A DNA stretch of 64,000 bases from Kineococcus endophyticus. Its GTDB lineage: Bacteria > Actinomycetota > Actinomycetes > Actinomycetales > Kineococcaceae. Positions 15,870 to 25,122 of the stretch are shown one piece after another. The notes beneath the pieces were generated by a model. That model was not told the DNA's origin and searched no databases. It worked only from the letters and a program-made list of their open reading frames with translations. The stretch is from the NCBI RefSeq assembly GCF_040796495.1, contig NZ_JBFNQN010000001.1, positions 310,001 to 374,000 on the forward strand, written 5' to 3'. Position numbers and translations under genes: made by a program. Position 1 is the stretch's first letter; each line of letters starts with the position of its first letter.

Positions 15870-17348
15870 GTGAGTGATGCCACGGTCCCGACCGACGACA
15901 GCCCCCGTCCCGGCACCGACCGCGCGGACGAAGGGGTGGCCGGCCGGCTCGCGACGCTGCGCGCCGCCTCGGCCGCCCAGGACGCCGCGACCCGGGCCGA
16001 CCTCGAGGCCCTCGTCCGCCTCCCCAGCGTCTCGGCCCGCGCCTTCGACGCCACCCACGTCCACGCCAGCGCCGCCGCCGTCGCCGAGCTGCTGCGGGGG
16101 GCCGGGGTGCCGCAGGTCGACGTGGTGACGGCCCGGGCGGCCGGCGTCGGCCCCGACGGCGCCGACCTGGAGTCCCACCCCGCGGTCATCGCCCACCGCC
16201 CCGCCCCGGCCGGGGCGCCGACGGTCCTGCTGTACGCCCACCACGACGTCCAGCCGCCGGGGCGCGACGAGGACTGGTCGAGCCCGCCGTTCGAGCCGAC
16301 CGAGCGCGACGGCCGGCTGTTCGGCCGCGGTGCCGCCGACGACAAGGCCGGCGTCATGGCGCACGTGCACGCGCTGCGGACGCTGCTGCCGACGTGGGGC
16401 CCGGACGAGGGGGTCGGGGTCACCGTCTTCGTCGAGGGGGAGGAGGAGATCGGGTCCCCGACGTTCGCCGCCTTCCTCGACGAGCACCGCGAGGCCCTCG
16501 CAGCCGACGTCATCGTCGTGGCCGACTCCGGCAACTGGCGGGTCGGCGTGCCGGCGCTCACGACGACGCTGCGCGGCCTCGTCGACTGCGACGTGACCGT
16601 CGACGTCCTGTCCCACGCGGTGCACTCCGGGGTCAACGGCGGGCCGGTGCTGGACGCGCTGACCTGCCTGGCCCGGCTGCTCGCGACGCTGCACGACGCC
16701 GACGGGGACGTCGCCGTCGACGGGCTGCACACCTCCCAGGCGCCCGTGGTCGACCTCGACGAGGCCACCTTCCGCGCCGACGCGGGCGTGCTGCCCGAGG
16801 TGCGGCTGGCCGGGACGGGCACGGTCGCCGACCGGCTGTGGACCAAGCCGGCCATCTCGGTCATCGGCCTGGACGCCACGCCCGTGGACCGCGCGAGCAA
16901 CACGCTCGTCCCGTCGGCCCGCGCGAAGATCAGCATGCGGATCGCCCCAGGCCAGGACCCCTCGGCCGCGATGACCGCGCTGCGCCGGCACCTGCTCGCC
17001 AACGCGCCCTTCGGTGCGCGCGTGCGCGTGGACGACGGGGAGCTGGGCCAGGCCTTCTCGGCCGACACCTCGGCCCCGGCCCACGCCGTCGCCCGCGAGG
17101 CGTTCACGGCGGCGTTCGGCGTCCCGGCCGTCGAGATGGGCATGGGCGGGTCGATCCCGTTCATCGCCGAGCTGTCCGCGGTCTACCCGCGGGCCGCCAT
17201 CCTCGTGACGGGGGTCGAGGACCCCGACTCGCGCGCCCACGGCGCCGACGAGTCGCTGCACCTGGAGGACTTCACCAGGGTCTGCCTCGGGGAGGTCCTG
17301 CTGCTGGACGGCCTCGCCGGGCGGGGGACCGCCGCCGGGCGGGCGTAA
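15870..17348 (+). CDS. M20 family dipeptidase / metallopeptidase
   Basis: A 492-aa cytoplasmic zinc exopeptidase of the M20/ArgE/CNDP group. Metal-ligand motif LLYAHHDVQP lies near residues 119-128; the catalytic Glu with metal ligand is in EGEEEIGSP near 187-195. A dimerisation lid domain occupies the middle and a final metal His lies in the C-terminal HGADESLHLEDF segment. GTG 15870 is selected because it follows TAGCGT by 7 nt. It probably hydrolyses dipeptides; the exact specificity is not visible. Confidence 0.88.
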   Translation: MSDATVPTDDSPRPGTDRADEGVAGRLATLRAASAAQDAATRADLEALVRLPSVSARAFDATHVHASAAAVAELLRGAGVPQVDVVTARAAGVGPDGADLESHPAVIAHRPAPAGAPTVLLYAHHDVQPPGRDEDWSSPPFEPTERDGRLFGRGAADDKAGVMAHVHALRTLLPTWGPDEGVGVTVFVEGEEEIGSPTFAAFLDEHREALAADVIVVADSGNWRVGVPALTTTLRGLVDCDVTVDVLSHAVHSGVNGGPVLDALTCLARLLATLHDADGDVAVDGLHTSQAPVVDLDEATFRADAGVLPEVRLAGTGTVADRLWTKPAISVIGLDATPVDRASNTLVPSARAKISMRIAPGQDPSAAMTALRRHLLANAPFGARVRVDDGELGQAFSADTSAPAHAVAREAFTAAFGVPAVEMGMGGSIPFIAELSAVYPRAAILVTGVEDPDSRAHGADESLHLEDFTRVCLGEVLLLDGLAGRGTAAGRA

Positions 17349-17442
17349 CCTGCTGTGGTCCGACCCGCCGGGGAACACGGCGACCGCCCCGGCGGTTGAC
17401 CCCGACGACAGCCCGCCGCGAGCGCTACCGGAGACGATGCTC

Positions 17443-17811
17443 ATGACCACCACCAGCGACACCACCGCGACCGCCGAGCCGGCGACCCACGGAGTCCTGC
17501 TGACCGACGTGGCCGCGACCAAGGTGCGCACCCTGCTCGAGCAGGAGGGTCGCGACGACCTGCGGCTGCGCATCGCCGTCCAGCCCGGCGGCTGCTCCGG
17601 CCTCATCTACCAGCTCTACTTCGACGAGCGCACCCTCGACGGGGACGCCGTGCGCGACTTCGACGGCGTCGGGGTCGTCGTGGACAAGATGAGCGGCCCC
17701 TACCTCGACGGCGCGACGATCGACTTCGCCGACACCATCGAGAAGCAGGGCTTCACCATCGACAACCCGAACGCCGGGAGCAGCTGCGCCTGCGGTGACT
17801 CCTTCAGCTGA
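17443..17811 (+). CDS. erpA: Iron-sulfur cluster insertion protein (HesB/IscA, ErpA-like)
   Basis: A 122-aa A-type Fe-S carrier. The three ligand cysteines are visible: one in QPGGCSGLIYQL (about residue 47) and two in SSCACGDSF at the C-terminus. ATG 17443 is preferred because GGAG lies 9 nt upstream; ATG 17437 would leave only 3 nt. It likely delivers clusters to respiratory and biosynthetic Fe-S proteins; the Rieske protein QcrA is encoded nearby. A TAACCT hexamer overlapping the dipeptidase stop (17346-17351) may be its -10. Confidence 0.9.
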   Translation: MTTTSDTTATAEPATHGVLLTDVAATKVRTLLEQEGRDDLRLRIAVQPGGCSGLIYQLYFDERTLDGDAVRDFDGVGVVVDKMSGPYLDGATIDFADTIEKQGFTIDNPNAGSSCACGDSFS

Positions 17812-18628
17812 CCGAGCCTCCGGCCGACCGGCCCCCGCCCCCTCTCCGGGGACGGGGGCCGCTCGCGTCTGGGCGCTGGCCCCGCCGCGTGAGCCGGTCG
17901 GCCGGCAGCGCTTCGACGTCGGCCGGTCCCGGTTCGCCTTCGGCGACGTCGCCGTCGAGGAGGGCGAGGACCTCGTCGCGGCCGGGGGCGACCTGCAGCC
18001 GGCGACCGTCCTGGAGGCCTACCGCTCCGGCCTGTTCCCCATGGGCCTGGGCGGGGGTGGTCGAGGGCCGCTGGGCTGGTGGTCCCCGGACCCCCGTGGC
18101 GTGCTCGTCCCCGAGCGCGTGCACGTCTCACGCTCGTTGCGGCGGTCGCTGCGCACGTTCGAGGTCCGCCTCGACACGGCCTTCGACGACGTCGTGGCCG
18201 GCTGCGCGGACCCCTCCCGGCAGGGCGCCTGGATCACCGAGGACGTCGCCCGCGCCTACGGCCGCCTGCACCGCCTGGGGTGGGCCCACTCGGTCGAGGT
18301 GTGGCGCGACGGGCAGCTCGTGGGCGGTCTGTACGGCATCAGCCTCGGCGGCCTGTTCGCGGCCGAGTCCAAGTTCCACCGCGTGACCGACGCCTCCAAG
18401 GCGGCCGTGGTGGCGCTGGCGGAGGTCATGACGTCGGACGGCGTCAGCGGCCGTCTCGTCGACGTCCAGTGGCGCACGGAGCACCTGGCGACGCTGGGGG
18501 TCCAGGAGGTGTCGCGGGGTGCGTACCTCAGTGCGCTGGGCACCGCCCTGTCCCGACCCGAGCCCCGGCCCCTGCGTCCGGCGGGCCCGGCGCGCCCCGA
18601 TCGGCCGAACGACTACGACGGGGGGTAG
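17795..18628 (+). CDS. aat: Leucyl/phenylalanyl-tRNA--protein transferase
   Basis: A 277-aa enzyme that adds Leu or Phe to proteins with N-terminal Arg or Lys, creating N-degrons for ClpS/ClpAP. Conserved segments include LEAYRSGLFPMG, LGWWSPDPRGVL, WITEDVARAYGRLHRLGWAHSVEVW and the GGLYGISLGGLFAAESKFHR active region, then LVDVQWRTEHLATLG. The only workable start is GTG 17795, which overlaps the end of erpA by 17 bp. The N-terminal 30 residues and the C-terminal Pro/Arg tail are extra. A strong hairpin lies inside its first codons. Confidence 0.88.
   Translation: MTPSADRASGRPAPAPSPGTGAARVWALAPPREPVGRQRFDVGRSRFAFGDVAVEEGEDLVAAGGDLQPATVLEAYRSGLFPMGLGGGGRGPLGWWSPDPRGVLVPERVHVSRSLRRSLRTFEVRLDTAFDDVVAGCADPSRQGAWITEDVARAYGRLHRLGWAHSVEVWRDGQLVGGLYGISLGGLFAAESKFHRVTDASKAAVVALAEVMTSDGVSGRLVDVQWRTEHLATLGVQEVSRGAYLSALGTALSRPEPRPLRPAGPARPDRPNDYDGG
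17830..17860 (+). terminator. Hairpin after erpA, inside the 5' end of aat
   Basis: GGCCCCCG-CCCC pairs with GGGG-A-CGGGGGCC around a small loop, 19 bp past the erpA stop. It looks like an erpA terminator or attenuator even though it lies in aat codons 12-22. It may reduce aat expression relative to erpA. Confidence 0.45.
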
Positions 18629-18719
18629 TCTCTCCTCCCGAGGGACCACTCTGCTCAGGACCAACGCGTCAGGAGCACGAAACGTCCCCGTTCACTGCTC
18701 GCACGTGGAGAGGCCGACG

Positions 18720-19658
18720 TTGGGTACGCGAGACTCGGGCGCGACGCGTCGTCGCCGTCCCCCCAAGGCGCTGGTCGCCGGCGCCCTCACCGGCGCTGCG
18801 GCGCTGCTGCTGACCGGGTGCGCGGGGGACTGGCCGGAAGCGTCGGCGAGCAACTTCTTCCTGCCGGACGCCAGCATCGGCGCCACCGACATGACCCCGC
18901 GGATCTCCCAGCTGTGGGACGGGTCCTGGATCGCCGCCCTCGTGGTCGGCGTCCTGGTCTGGGGTCTGACGATCTGGTGCGTCGTGGCCTACCGCCGTCG
19001 CAAGGACGACCCGGAGCTGCCCGCGCAGGTCCGCTACAACATGCCGATCGAGATCCTCTACACGATCGTCCCGGTCATGATGGTCGGCGTCCTCTTCTAC
19101 TACGTGGCGCGTGACCAGCAGGCCATCCTCGACACCTCCAAGACGCCGGACGTCACCGTCCAGGTCGTCGGCAAGAAGTGGTCGTGGGACTTCAACTACC
19201 TCGAGGGCAACGGCGACGCCGCCCAGCCGGGCGTCTACGACACCGGCCGCCAGGCGGACCTGACCGGTCGCGCCGGGGTGGAGCCCGAGCTGCCGACGCT
19301 GTACCTGCCGGTCGACGAGACGGTGCAGTTCGACCTGTACTCGCGCGACGTCATCCACTCGTTCTGGATCCCCGCCTTCCTCATGAAGATGGACATGATC
19401 CCGGGCAGCCCGAACAAGTTCCAGGTCACCCCCACCAAGGAGGGCGACTTCAAGGGCAAGTGCGCCGAGCTGTGCGGTGAGTACCACTCCGAGATGCTCT
19501 TCAACGTCAAGGTCGTCTCGGCGGAGGAGTACCAGCAGCACCTCGACGACCTCGCGGCCGCCGGCCAGACCGGGTCCCTGCCCACGACCCTCGCCGGGGC
19601 CGAGGAGCTCGCCGGCGTCCAGGCCGACTCGGTCCACTCGAACGAGGAGGAGAACTGA
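18720..19658 (+). CDS. ctaC: Cytochrome c oxidase subunit II (lipoprotein)
   Basis: A 312-aa membrane-anchored copper subunit of the aa3 oxidase. TTG 18720 is chosen because GGAGAGG sits about 6 nt upstream; GTG 18705 lacks such a site. A lipoprotein signal ends at the LLLTGC lipobox near residue 36, followed by two transmembrane helices. The CuA site is present: His in [10 protein letters not shown] and [13 protein letters not shown] small acidic C-terminal tail follows. Its stop overlaps the ctaD ATG by 1 nt. A TAGTCT hexamer at 18626-18631 may be the operon -10. Confidence 0.92.
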   Translation: MGTRDSGATRRRRPPKALVAGALTGAAALLLTGCAGDWPEASASNFFLPDASIGATDMTPRISQLWDGSWIAALVVGVLVWGLTIWCVVAYRRRKDDPELPAQVRYNMPIEILYTIVPVMMVGVLFYYVARDQQAILDTSKTPDVTVQVVGKKWSWDFNYLEGNGDAAQPGVYDTGRQADLTGRAGVEPELPTLYLPVDETVQFDLYSRDVIHSFWIPAFLMKMDMIPGSPNKFQVTPTKEGDFKGKCAELCGEYHSEMLFNVKVVSAEEYQQHLDDLAAAGQTGSLPTTLAGAEELAGVQADSVHSNEEEN

Positions 19659-21424
19659 TGGCTGCTGAGAGCCTCGACCTGCCCGGCGCGGCAGCGCGCG
19701 TCACCTCGCGCCAGCCGCTCGGTGCGGTCGTCCCGCGCTCCCGCGGTCGCGTCATCGCCAACTGGTTGTCCAGCACCGACCACAAGGTCATCGGCAACCT
19801 GTACTTCATCGTCTCGTTCATCTGGTTCCTGCTCGGCGGGATCATGGCGCTGCTCATCCGCGCCGAGCTCTTCGAGCCCGGCATGCAGGTGTTCGCCACC
19901 AAGAACGAGTACAACCAGGCCTTCACCATGCACGGCACGGTGATGCTGCTGCTGTTCGCGACCCCGCTCTTCTCGGCGTTCGCGAACGCGATCATGCCGC
20001 TGCAGATCGGCGCGCCGGACGTGGCCTTCCCGCGCCTGAACATGTTCGCCTTCTGGCTGTTCCTGTTCGGTGGCCTCATCGCCGGCGCCGGTTTCATCAC
20101 CCCCGGCGGGGCGGCGAGCTTCGGCTGGTTCGCCTACGCGCCGCTGAGCGACGTCGTCCACTCCCCGGGGCTGGGCGGCAACCTCTGGGTCATGGGCCTG
20201 GCGTTCTCCGGGTTCGGCACGATCCTCGGTGCGGTCAACTTCATCACCACGATCATCTGCATGCGCGCCCCCGGCATGACGATGTTCCGGATGCCGATCT
20301 TCACCTGGAACACGCTCATCACGAGCGTCCTGATCCTCATGGCCTTCCCCGTGCTGGCCGCCGCGCTGCTCGCGCTGGCCGCGGACCGCATCATGGGCGC
20401 CCACGTCTTCGAGGCCGCCAACGGTGGCCCGATCCTGTGGCAGCACCTGTTCTGGTTCTTCGGGCACCCGGAGGTCTACATCATCGCGCTGCCGTTCTTC
20501 GGCATCGTGACGGAGATCTTCCCGGTGTTCAGCCGCAAGCCGGTCTTCGGGTACAAGGGACTCGTCTTCGCGACGATCTCCATCGCCGGGCTGTCCGTGA
20601 CCGTGTGGGCCCACCACATGTACGTCACCGGCAAGGTCCTGCTGCCGTTCTTCGCCTTCATGACGATGCTCATCGCCGTCCCGACGGGCGTGAAGTTCTT
20701 CAACTGGCTCGGGACGATGTGGCGCGGGTCGCTGACCTTCGACACCCCGATGCTGTGGTCGGTCGGCTTCCTGGTGACGTTCCTCTTCGGTGGTCTGACG
20801 GGCGTCATCCTGTCCGCGCCGCCGCTGGACTTCCAGCTGTCCGACTCCTACTTCGTGGTCGCGCACTTCCACTACGTCGTCTTCGGCACGGTCGTGTTCG
20901 CGATGTTCGCCGGCTTCTACTTCTGGTGGCCCAAGCTCACCGGGAAGATGCTGCACGAGGGCTGGGGCAAGCTGCACTTCTGGCTGCTGTTCGTCGGGTT
21001 CCACACGACGTTCCTCATCCAGCACTGGCTCGGTGCGGCCGGCATGCCGCGCCGCTACGCCGACTACCTCGTGGGCGAGGGCTTCGAGACGATGAACCAG
21101 ATCTCCACCATCGGGTCGTTCGTCCTGGGCCTGTCCTTCCTGCCCTTCCTCTGGAACGTCTACCGGACCGCCCGCTACGGCGAGAAGGTCACCGTGGACG
21201 ACCCGTGGGGCTACGGCGCCTCCCTGGAGTGGGCCACGTCCTGCCCCCCGCCGCGGCACAACTTCACGTCGCTGCCGCGCATCCGCTCCGAGCGTCCCGC
21301 CTTCGACCTGCACCACCCCGAGGTCGCGGCGCACGACAACCACGACGGTGGCGGCAACCTGCTCGATGCGGTGTACGGCGGCTCCGACCGTCGCGGCCGT
21401 GAAGACGTCCACGGAGGGCACTGA
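19658..21424 (+). CDS. ctaD: Cytochrome c oxidase subunit I
   Basis: A 588-aa, 12-helix catalytic subunit that binds heme a, heme a3 and CuB. Ligand and channel motifs are intact: FTMHGT (heme a His), [13 protein letters not shown] (CuB His with the cross-linked Tyr), VWAHHMY (two CuB His) and [10 protein letters not shown] (both hemes). The C-terminal tail after the last helix is long and hydrophilic, as in other actinobacteria. It overlaps ctaC by 1 nt and precedes ctaF by 3 nt, so ctaCDF is one coupled operon. Confidence 0.95.
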   Translation: MAAESLDLPGAAARVTSRQPLGAVVPRSRGRVIANWLSSTDHKVIGNLYFIVSFIWFLLGGIMALLIRAELFEPGMQVFATKNEYNQAFTMHGTVMLLLFATPLFSAFANAIMPLQIGAPDVAFPRLNMFAFWLFLFGGLIAGAGFITPGGAASFGWFAYAPLSDVVHSPGLGGNLWVMGLAFSGFGTILGAVNFITTIICMRAPGMTMFRMPIFTWNTLITSVLILMAFPVLAAALLALAADRIMGAHVFEAANGGPILWQHLFWFFGHPEVYIIALPFFGIVTEIFPVFSRKPVFGYKGLVFATISIAGLSVTVWAHHMYVTGKVLLPFFAFMTMLIAVPTGVKFFNWLGTMWRGSLTFDTPMLWSVGFLVTFLFGGLTGVILSAPPLDFQLSDSYFVVAHFHYVVFGTVVFAMFAGFYFWWPKLTGKMLHEGWGKLHFWLLFVGFHTTFLIQHWLGAAGMPRRYADYLVGEGFETMNQISTIGSFVLGLSFLPFLWNVYRTARYGEKVTVDDPWGYGASLEWATSCPPPRHNFTSLPRIRSERPAFDLHHPEVAAHDNHDGGGNLLDAVYGGSDRRGREDVHGGH

Positions 21425-21427
21425 CCG

Positions 21428-21829
21428 ATGAAGCCTGAAACCTGGCTGTTCTCCGGCGGGATCCTGTTCTTCATCCCCGTCGCCTTCGTCTACGGGATGC
21501 TGACCCGCTGGGAGGAGTGGGTGGGCTTCATCGCCCTCCTGCTCACCGGTGGTCTGGCGCTCCTCGTGGGGACGTACCTGACCATCACCGCCCGCCGCAT
21601 CGACGAGCGCCCCGAGGACAACCCCCGGGCCGACATCTCCGAGGGTGCCGGGGAGCAGGGCTTCTTCTCCCCGCACTCGTGGTGGCCGCTGTACCTGGCC
21701 GCCGGTGGCGCGGTCACGTTCTTCGGCGTGGCCGTCGGCTGGTGGCTCTGGCTCATCGGCGTCGTCATCACCGTGCCGATGATCGTCGGCTGGGTGTTCG
21801 AGTACTACAAGGGCGAGCACGCCCACTGA
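21428..21829 (+). CDS. ctaF: Cytochrome c oxidase subunit 4 (CtaF)
   Basis: A 133-aa actinobacteria-specific subunit with four predicted transmembrane helices: two near the N-terminus (TWLFSGGILFFIPVAFVYG and the next) and two after a hydrophilic loop of about 30 residues (ISEGAGEQGFFSPHSWWPL). It stabilises the aa3 oxidase in the bcc-aa3 supercomplex. Position and length match the family. A strong terminator follows 13 bp after its stop. Confidence 0.9.
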   Translation: MKPETWLFSGGILFFIPVAFVYGMLTRWEEWVGFIALLLTGGLALLVGTYLTITARRIDERPEDNPRADISEGAGEQGFFSPHSWWPLYLAAGGAVTFFGVAVGWWLWLIGVVITVPMIVGWVFEYYKGEHAH

Positions 21830-21842
21830 GACTGCTCGGCCC

Positions 21843-21875
21843 GAGGGCCCCGCACCGGACCGGTGCGGGGCCCTC
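21843..21875 (+). terminator. ctaCDF operon terminator
   Basis: Perfect 14-bp arms (21843-21856 and 21862-21875) around a 5-nt loop, just beyond ctaF. Confidence 0.85.
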
Positions 21876-21892
21876 GTGCGTTCCGGGGCCGT

Positions 21893-21909
21893 GTCACCGA
21901 TCTGTCACA
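21893..21909 (+). promoter_or_regulatory. GTCACC-N5-GTCACA direct repeat, possible MtrA-type site
   Basis: GTCACC (21893-21898) and GTCACA (21904-21909) are 11 bp apart, the head-to-tail layout bound by OmpR-family regulators. MtrA, which controls cell-wall enzymes in actinobacteria, uses similar repeats. It lies about 120 bp upstream of the L,D-transpeptidase gene. Assignment is inference. Confidence 0.35.
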
Positions 21910-22025
21910 CCGGTCGTGCAACGCGGTGGACCTGCGCGGCGTCCCTCTGGTGGACCGCCGAGGTGACACCATGGTCGGCGGGGGAAGCACGAGAGGGGCG
22001 TTCGCGCCCGGGGGAGAGCACGTCT

Positions 22026-23264
22026 GTGATCCAGAGTCACGTCCAGTCCGCTGCGGTGCGTCGACGCACGCTCGTGGGGGTCCTGCTGGCCGCCGCCGCG
22101 GTCCCGTCCGTCGCGGCCTGCCAGTCCGAGAACGGGACCGGTGCCGCCGCGGGAACGGGCGCGGGACCGTCGGCCTCGCCGTCGGCGACACCGCCGAGCT
22201 TCACCGTGACCCCGGCCGCCGCCGCGGTGGACGTCCGCCCGGACGCCCCGGTCACCGTCGCCGTGGCCGACGGCAAGCTCACGGACGTCACCGTCACCGC
22301 GCCCGACGGCACCCCGGTGCCCGGCGCCCTCGACGCGGCGGGCACGACGTGGTCCTCCCAGGCCCCGCTGACGGTCGCGACGGCCTACACCGTCCACGCC
22401 GTCGCCGCGGGGTCCTCCGGAGCGTCCGCGACGCACGACAGCACCCTCACCACGCTGACGCCGGGGGCGACGGCCTTCCCCGCGGTGGCGCCGCTGTCCG
22501 GGCGGGAGGTCGGGGTCGGCATGCCCGTCATCGTGACCTTCGACTCCCCGGTGGCGAAGGACCGCCGCCGCGTCGTGGAGCAGAACCTGCACGTCACCGT
22601 CACCCCGGCACCGGTCGCCGGCTCGTGGAGCTGGCAGTCCGACTCCAAGGTCGAGTACCGCCCCGAGCAGTACTGGCCGGCCCACTCCCAGGTGCACGTC
22701 GACATCGACCTCGGGGCCGTCGAGGTGGCGCCGGGGGTCTGGGGCAAGACCCGCGACATCGACTTCACGATCGGCTCGGCCATGGTGAGCACCGTCGACA
22801 TCGCCGCCCACACGCTGACCGTCACCCGCGACGGGCAGGTCGTGAAGACCATCCCCGTGACCCTGGGGCAGTCCGGCAGCGGGGGGAAGTTCGTCACTCG
22901 CAGCGGGACCAAGGTCATCATGAGCCTGGAGGCGTCGCGGCAGATGAACTCCGAGACGACGGGGATCGGGCAGAACGACCCCAACTACTACAACGTCAAC
23001 GTGAAGTACGCGCTGCGCGTCACGAACTCCGGGGAGTTCCTGCACGCCGCGCCGTGGTCGGCGTCCTCGCAGGGCCGGGCCAACGTCAGCCACGGCTGCA
23101 CCGGCATGAGCACCGAGGACGCGAAGTGGATGTACGACAACTCCAAGGTCGGGGACGTCGTCGTCTACACCGGCAGCGACCGTGGCATCGAACCGGGCAA
23201 CGGGTTCACCGTGTGGAACGAGACCTACCAGCAGTGGCAGCAGGGTTCGGCCCTGAGCGCCTGA
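22026..23264 (+). CDS. L,D-transpeptidase lipoprotein (YkuD)
   Basis: A 412-aa cell-wall cross-linking enzyme that makes 3-3 peptidoglycan links or attaches proteins. GTG 22026 has GGGGGAGAG about 8 nt upstream. A lipoprotein signal ends at SVAAC (about residue 28). Two Ig-like domains follow (about 55-245; DSPVAKDRRRVVEQNLHVTV is typical of the second), then the YkuD domain with catalytic motif S-H-G-C-T-G-M-S near 355-362. The architecture matches mycobacterial LdtMt2-type enzymes. It is the first gene of a short transcript with the membrane protein at 23273. Confidence 0.92.
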   Translation: MIQSHVQSAAVRRRTLVGVLLAAAAVPSVAACQSENGTGAAAGTGAGPSASPSATPPSFTVTPAAAAVDVRPDAPVTVAVADGKLTDVTVTAPDGTPVPGALDAAGTTWSSQAPLTVATAYTVHAVAAGSSGASATHDSTLTTLTPGATAFPAVAPLSGREVGVGMPVIVTFDSPVAKDRRRVVEQNLHVTVTPAPVAGSWSWQSDSKVEYRPEQYWPAHSQVHVDIDLGAVEVAPGVWGKTRDIDFTIGSAMVSTVDIAAHTLTVTRDGQVVKTIPVTLGQSGSGGKFVTRSGTKVIMSLEASRQMNSETTGIGQNDPNYYNVNVKYALRVTNSGEFLHAAPWSASSQGRANVSHGCTGMSTEDAKWMYDNSKVGDVVVYTGSDRGIEPGNGFTVWNETYQQWQQGSALSA

Positions 23265-23272
23265 GCGGGCGG

Positions 23273-24205
23273 GTGACGGCCCGCCGCCGGGCGTGGCGGG
23301 CCGTCCTCGTCGTCGCCACCGTGGTCGCCGTCGTCGTGCTCGCGCGGCGGTTGGAGGCGGCCGATCTGGGGGAGCGGCTGCGGTCGGCGCGACCGGAGTG
23401 GGTGCTCGCCGCCGCGGTGTGCTCGCTCGTGCCGCTGTTCGGCAACGTCGCCTCGATGACCGCGTTGTCGCCCGTGCGCCTGCCGGTGGCGCGCACGTCC
23501 GTCCTCTGGCTGGCCACGTCGTTCGTCAACCTCGTCACCCCGTCCAGCACCGGCGGGGTGGCGCTCACGGTGCGGTACCTGCAGCGGCGGGGGCTCCCGC
23601 TCGCCGTGGCCGTGACGACCATCGGCATCGTGCAGTCGACGTCCTTCGTCGTCACGGGGGTGCTCGTCGTCGCGGGTCTGCTCGGCGCCGGGCGGTCGAC
23701 CGAGTCCGCCGTCAGCGTCCCCTGGCCCGTCGTGGGGGCGGGCACCGTGGCCCTGGCGACCGCGCTGGTCGCAGTGCGCCTGCACCCGCAGTGGCGACGC
23801 TGGGCGGCCGAGCGGGTGGTCGAGCCCGTGCGCGCGGAGTGGCCCGCCCTGCGCCGCGTCCTGACCCACCCGGGCCGGGTCGTGGTCGCCGTCGCCGGCC
23901 ACCTGGCGGTGCCGCTGGGGTTCGCCGCCACGCTGTGGTGCGCGGCCCGGGCCGTCGGGGGACAGGCGCCCCTGCTGCTGCTGGTGCTCGTCGTGGTGGG
24001 CAGCTCCGCCGTCACGGCTGCCGTCCCCGTCCCCGGCGGCATCGGAGCCTCGGAGGCCGCGCTCACGGCGGGGCTCGTCGCCTGCGGGCTGGCCCCGGAG
24101 GCGGCCCTGTCCGCCGCGCTGCTGCACCGGGCCCTGACCTTCTGGGTGCGGGTGCCGCCGGCCTGGGTGGCGCTGCTGTGGCTGCGGCGCCGGCGGGCGG
24201 TGTGA
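23273..24205 (+). CDS. Flippase-like membrane protein (LPG synthase TM / UPF0104 family)
   Basis: A 310-aa protein with about seven or eight predicted helices. Family marks include VNLVTPSSTGGVALTVRYL and, near the C-terminus, VPVPGGIGASEAALTAGLVACGL. It lacks the soluble aminoacyl-transfer domain of full MprF, so it resembles the stand-alone lipid-flippase or YbhN-like group. GTG 23273 lies 8 nt after the L,D-transpeptidase stop, suggesting co-transcription and a cell-envelope role. Substrate is unknown. Confidence 0.78.
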   Translation: MTARRRAWRAVLVVATVVAVVVLARRLEAADLGERLRSARPEWVLAAAVCSLVPLFGNVASMTALSPVRLPVARTSVLWLATSFVNLVTPSSTGGVALTVRYLQRRGLPLAVAVTTIGIVQSTSFVVTGVLVVAGLLGAGRSTESAVSVPWPVVGAGTVALATALVAVRLHPQWRRWAAERVVEPVRAEWPALRRVLTHPGRVVVAVAGHLAVPLGFAATLWCAARAVGGQAPLLLLVLVVVGSSAVTAAVPVPGGIGASEAALTAGLVACGLAPEAALSAALLHRALTFWVRVPPAWVALLWLRRRRAV

Positions 24206-24241
24206 GCGGGGCCGGGAGCGTCCCGCGGTCTCCGGCCCCGC
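24206..24241. terminator. Bidirectional terminator
   Basis: GCGGGGCCGG (24206-24215) pairs with CCGGCCCCGC (24232-24241) between convergent genes. Confidence 0.65.
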
Positions 24242-24251
24242 CCCTGCCGGC

Positions 24252-25013
24252 TCAGCCGGTGAAGGAGGAGATGTCCCCGACGTAGCGGGTGTGGTCGGCC
24301 GGGATCGGCTCCACGGCGGCGAGCGCGACCTCGGCCGCGAACTCGGCGACGTCGTACAGCTTGCCGGCGGCCTCCTTGCGGGTGGCGAGGGCGCCGGGGT
24401 TGGACCGCTCGAGCAGCGTCGCGGTGATGGTGCCCTCGATCATGTCGCCGGACACGACGACGAACTCGACGCCTGCGGCCTCGATCGTCGGGATGAGGGC
24501 GCGCAGCGCGTCCTCCCCGGCCCGCTTGCTGCGCGCGACCGGTTCGTACTCCGGCATGGTCGGGGTGGTCTTGATGAAGTGGGCCTGGTGGCTCGTCACG
24601 AACACGATGCGCGAGCCCGGCGCCAGCAGGGGCAGCGCGGTCTCCAGCGCGTTGACCTGGGCGTCGCGGTTGAGCTGCATCGCGTAGTCCTCGGCGACGC
24701 CCTGTTCCATGCCGCCCGAGGCGTTGAGGACGAGGACGTCGAGCCCGCCCAGCTCGGTCTGCACGCGGTCGAACATCGCCCGCACCGACGCCGGGTCCGT
24801 GAGGTCGGCGGCGACGGCGGTAGCGGTCGCACCGCCGGCGGTGAGGGAGGCGACGAGCTTCTCGGCACGGACGGCCTTGTTCCGGTAGTTGACGACGACC
24901 GAGGCGCCGGCCTCGGCGACGTACGTCGCGGTCTGGGCACCGATGCCGCGGGAGGACCCGGTGATGAGGACGCGCTTGCCGGAGAGGCTGCCGGGGGCGA
25001 GGGGGTTGGTCAC
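24252..25013 (-). CDS. Short-chain dehydrogenase/reductase
   Basis: A 253-aa Rossmann-fold oxidoreductase. The cofactor motif T-G-S-S-R-G-I-G lies at about residues 17-24, and LDVLVLNASGG occupies the position of the NNAG motif. The usual catalytic Tyr-x-x-x-Lys is not cleanly present: the Lys region reads V-A-R-S-K-R-A-G-E-D-A-L, with a Tyr three residues before the Val, so the active site may be shifted. GTG 25013 lies 8 nt after TAGGCT on the minus strand. The substrate is unknown. Confidence 0.82.
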   Translation of the reverse strand: MTNPLAPGSLSGKRVLITGSSRGIGAQTATYVAEAGASVVVNYRNKAVRAEKLVASLTAGGATATAVAADLTDPASVRAMFDRVQTELGGLDVLVLNASGGMEQGVAEDYAMQLNRDAQVNALETALPLLAPGSRIVFVTSHQAHFIKTTPTMPEYEPVARSKRAGEDALRALIPTIEAAGVEFVVVSGDMIEGTITATLLERSNPGALATRKEAAGKLYDVAEFAAEVALAAVEPIPADHTRYVGDISSFTG

Positions 25014-25078
25014 GGGGGAGGAGCCTAACTGCTCGTCGGGACGGTGTGGTGGGGCGTGGGAGAGGGCTCGCCCACGCA

Positions 25079-25111
25079 GAAGGGCCCCGAGCCGGTGGCT
25101 CGGGGCCCTTC
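25079..25111 (-). terminator. ctaE-qcrCAB operon terminator
   Basis: Perfect 15-bp arms (25079-25093 and 25097-25111) with a 3-nt loop, 11 bp past the qcrB stop. A second smaller hairpin (GCGTGGG at 25054-25060 with CCCACGC at 25071-25077) lies just beyond it. Confidence 0.85.
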
Positions 25112-25122
25112 AGGTGGCGGCG

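Noticed and set aside
19235-21826. An 863-codon minus-strand frame
   Set aside because: It is antisense to ctaC-ctaD-ctaF; the translation is Glu/Arg/His-rich with no domain.
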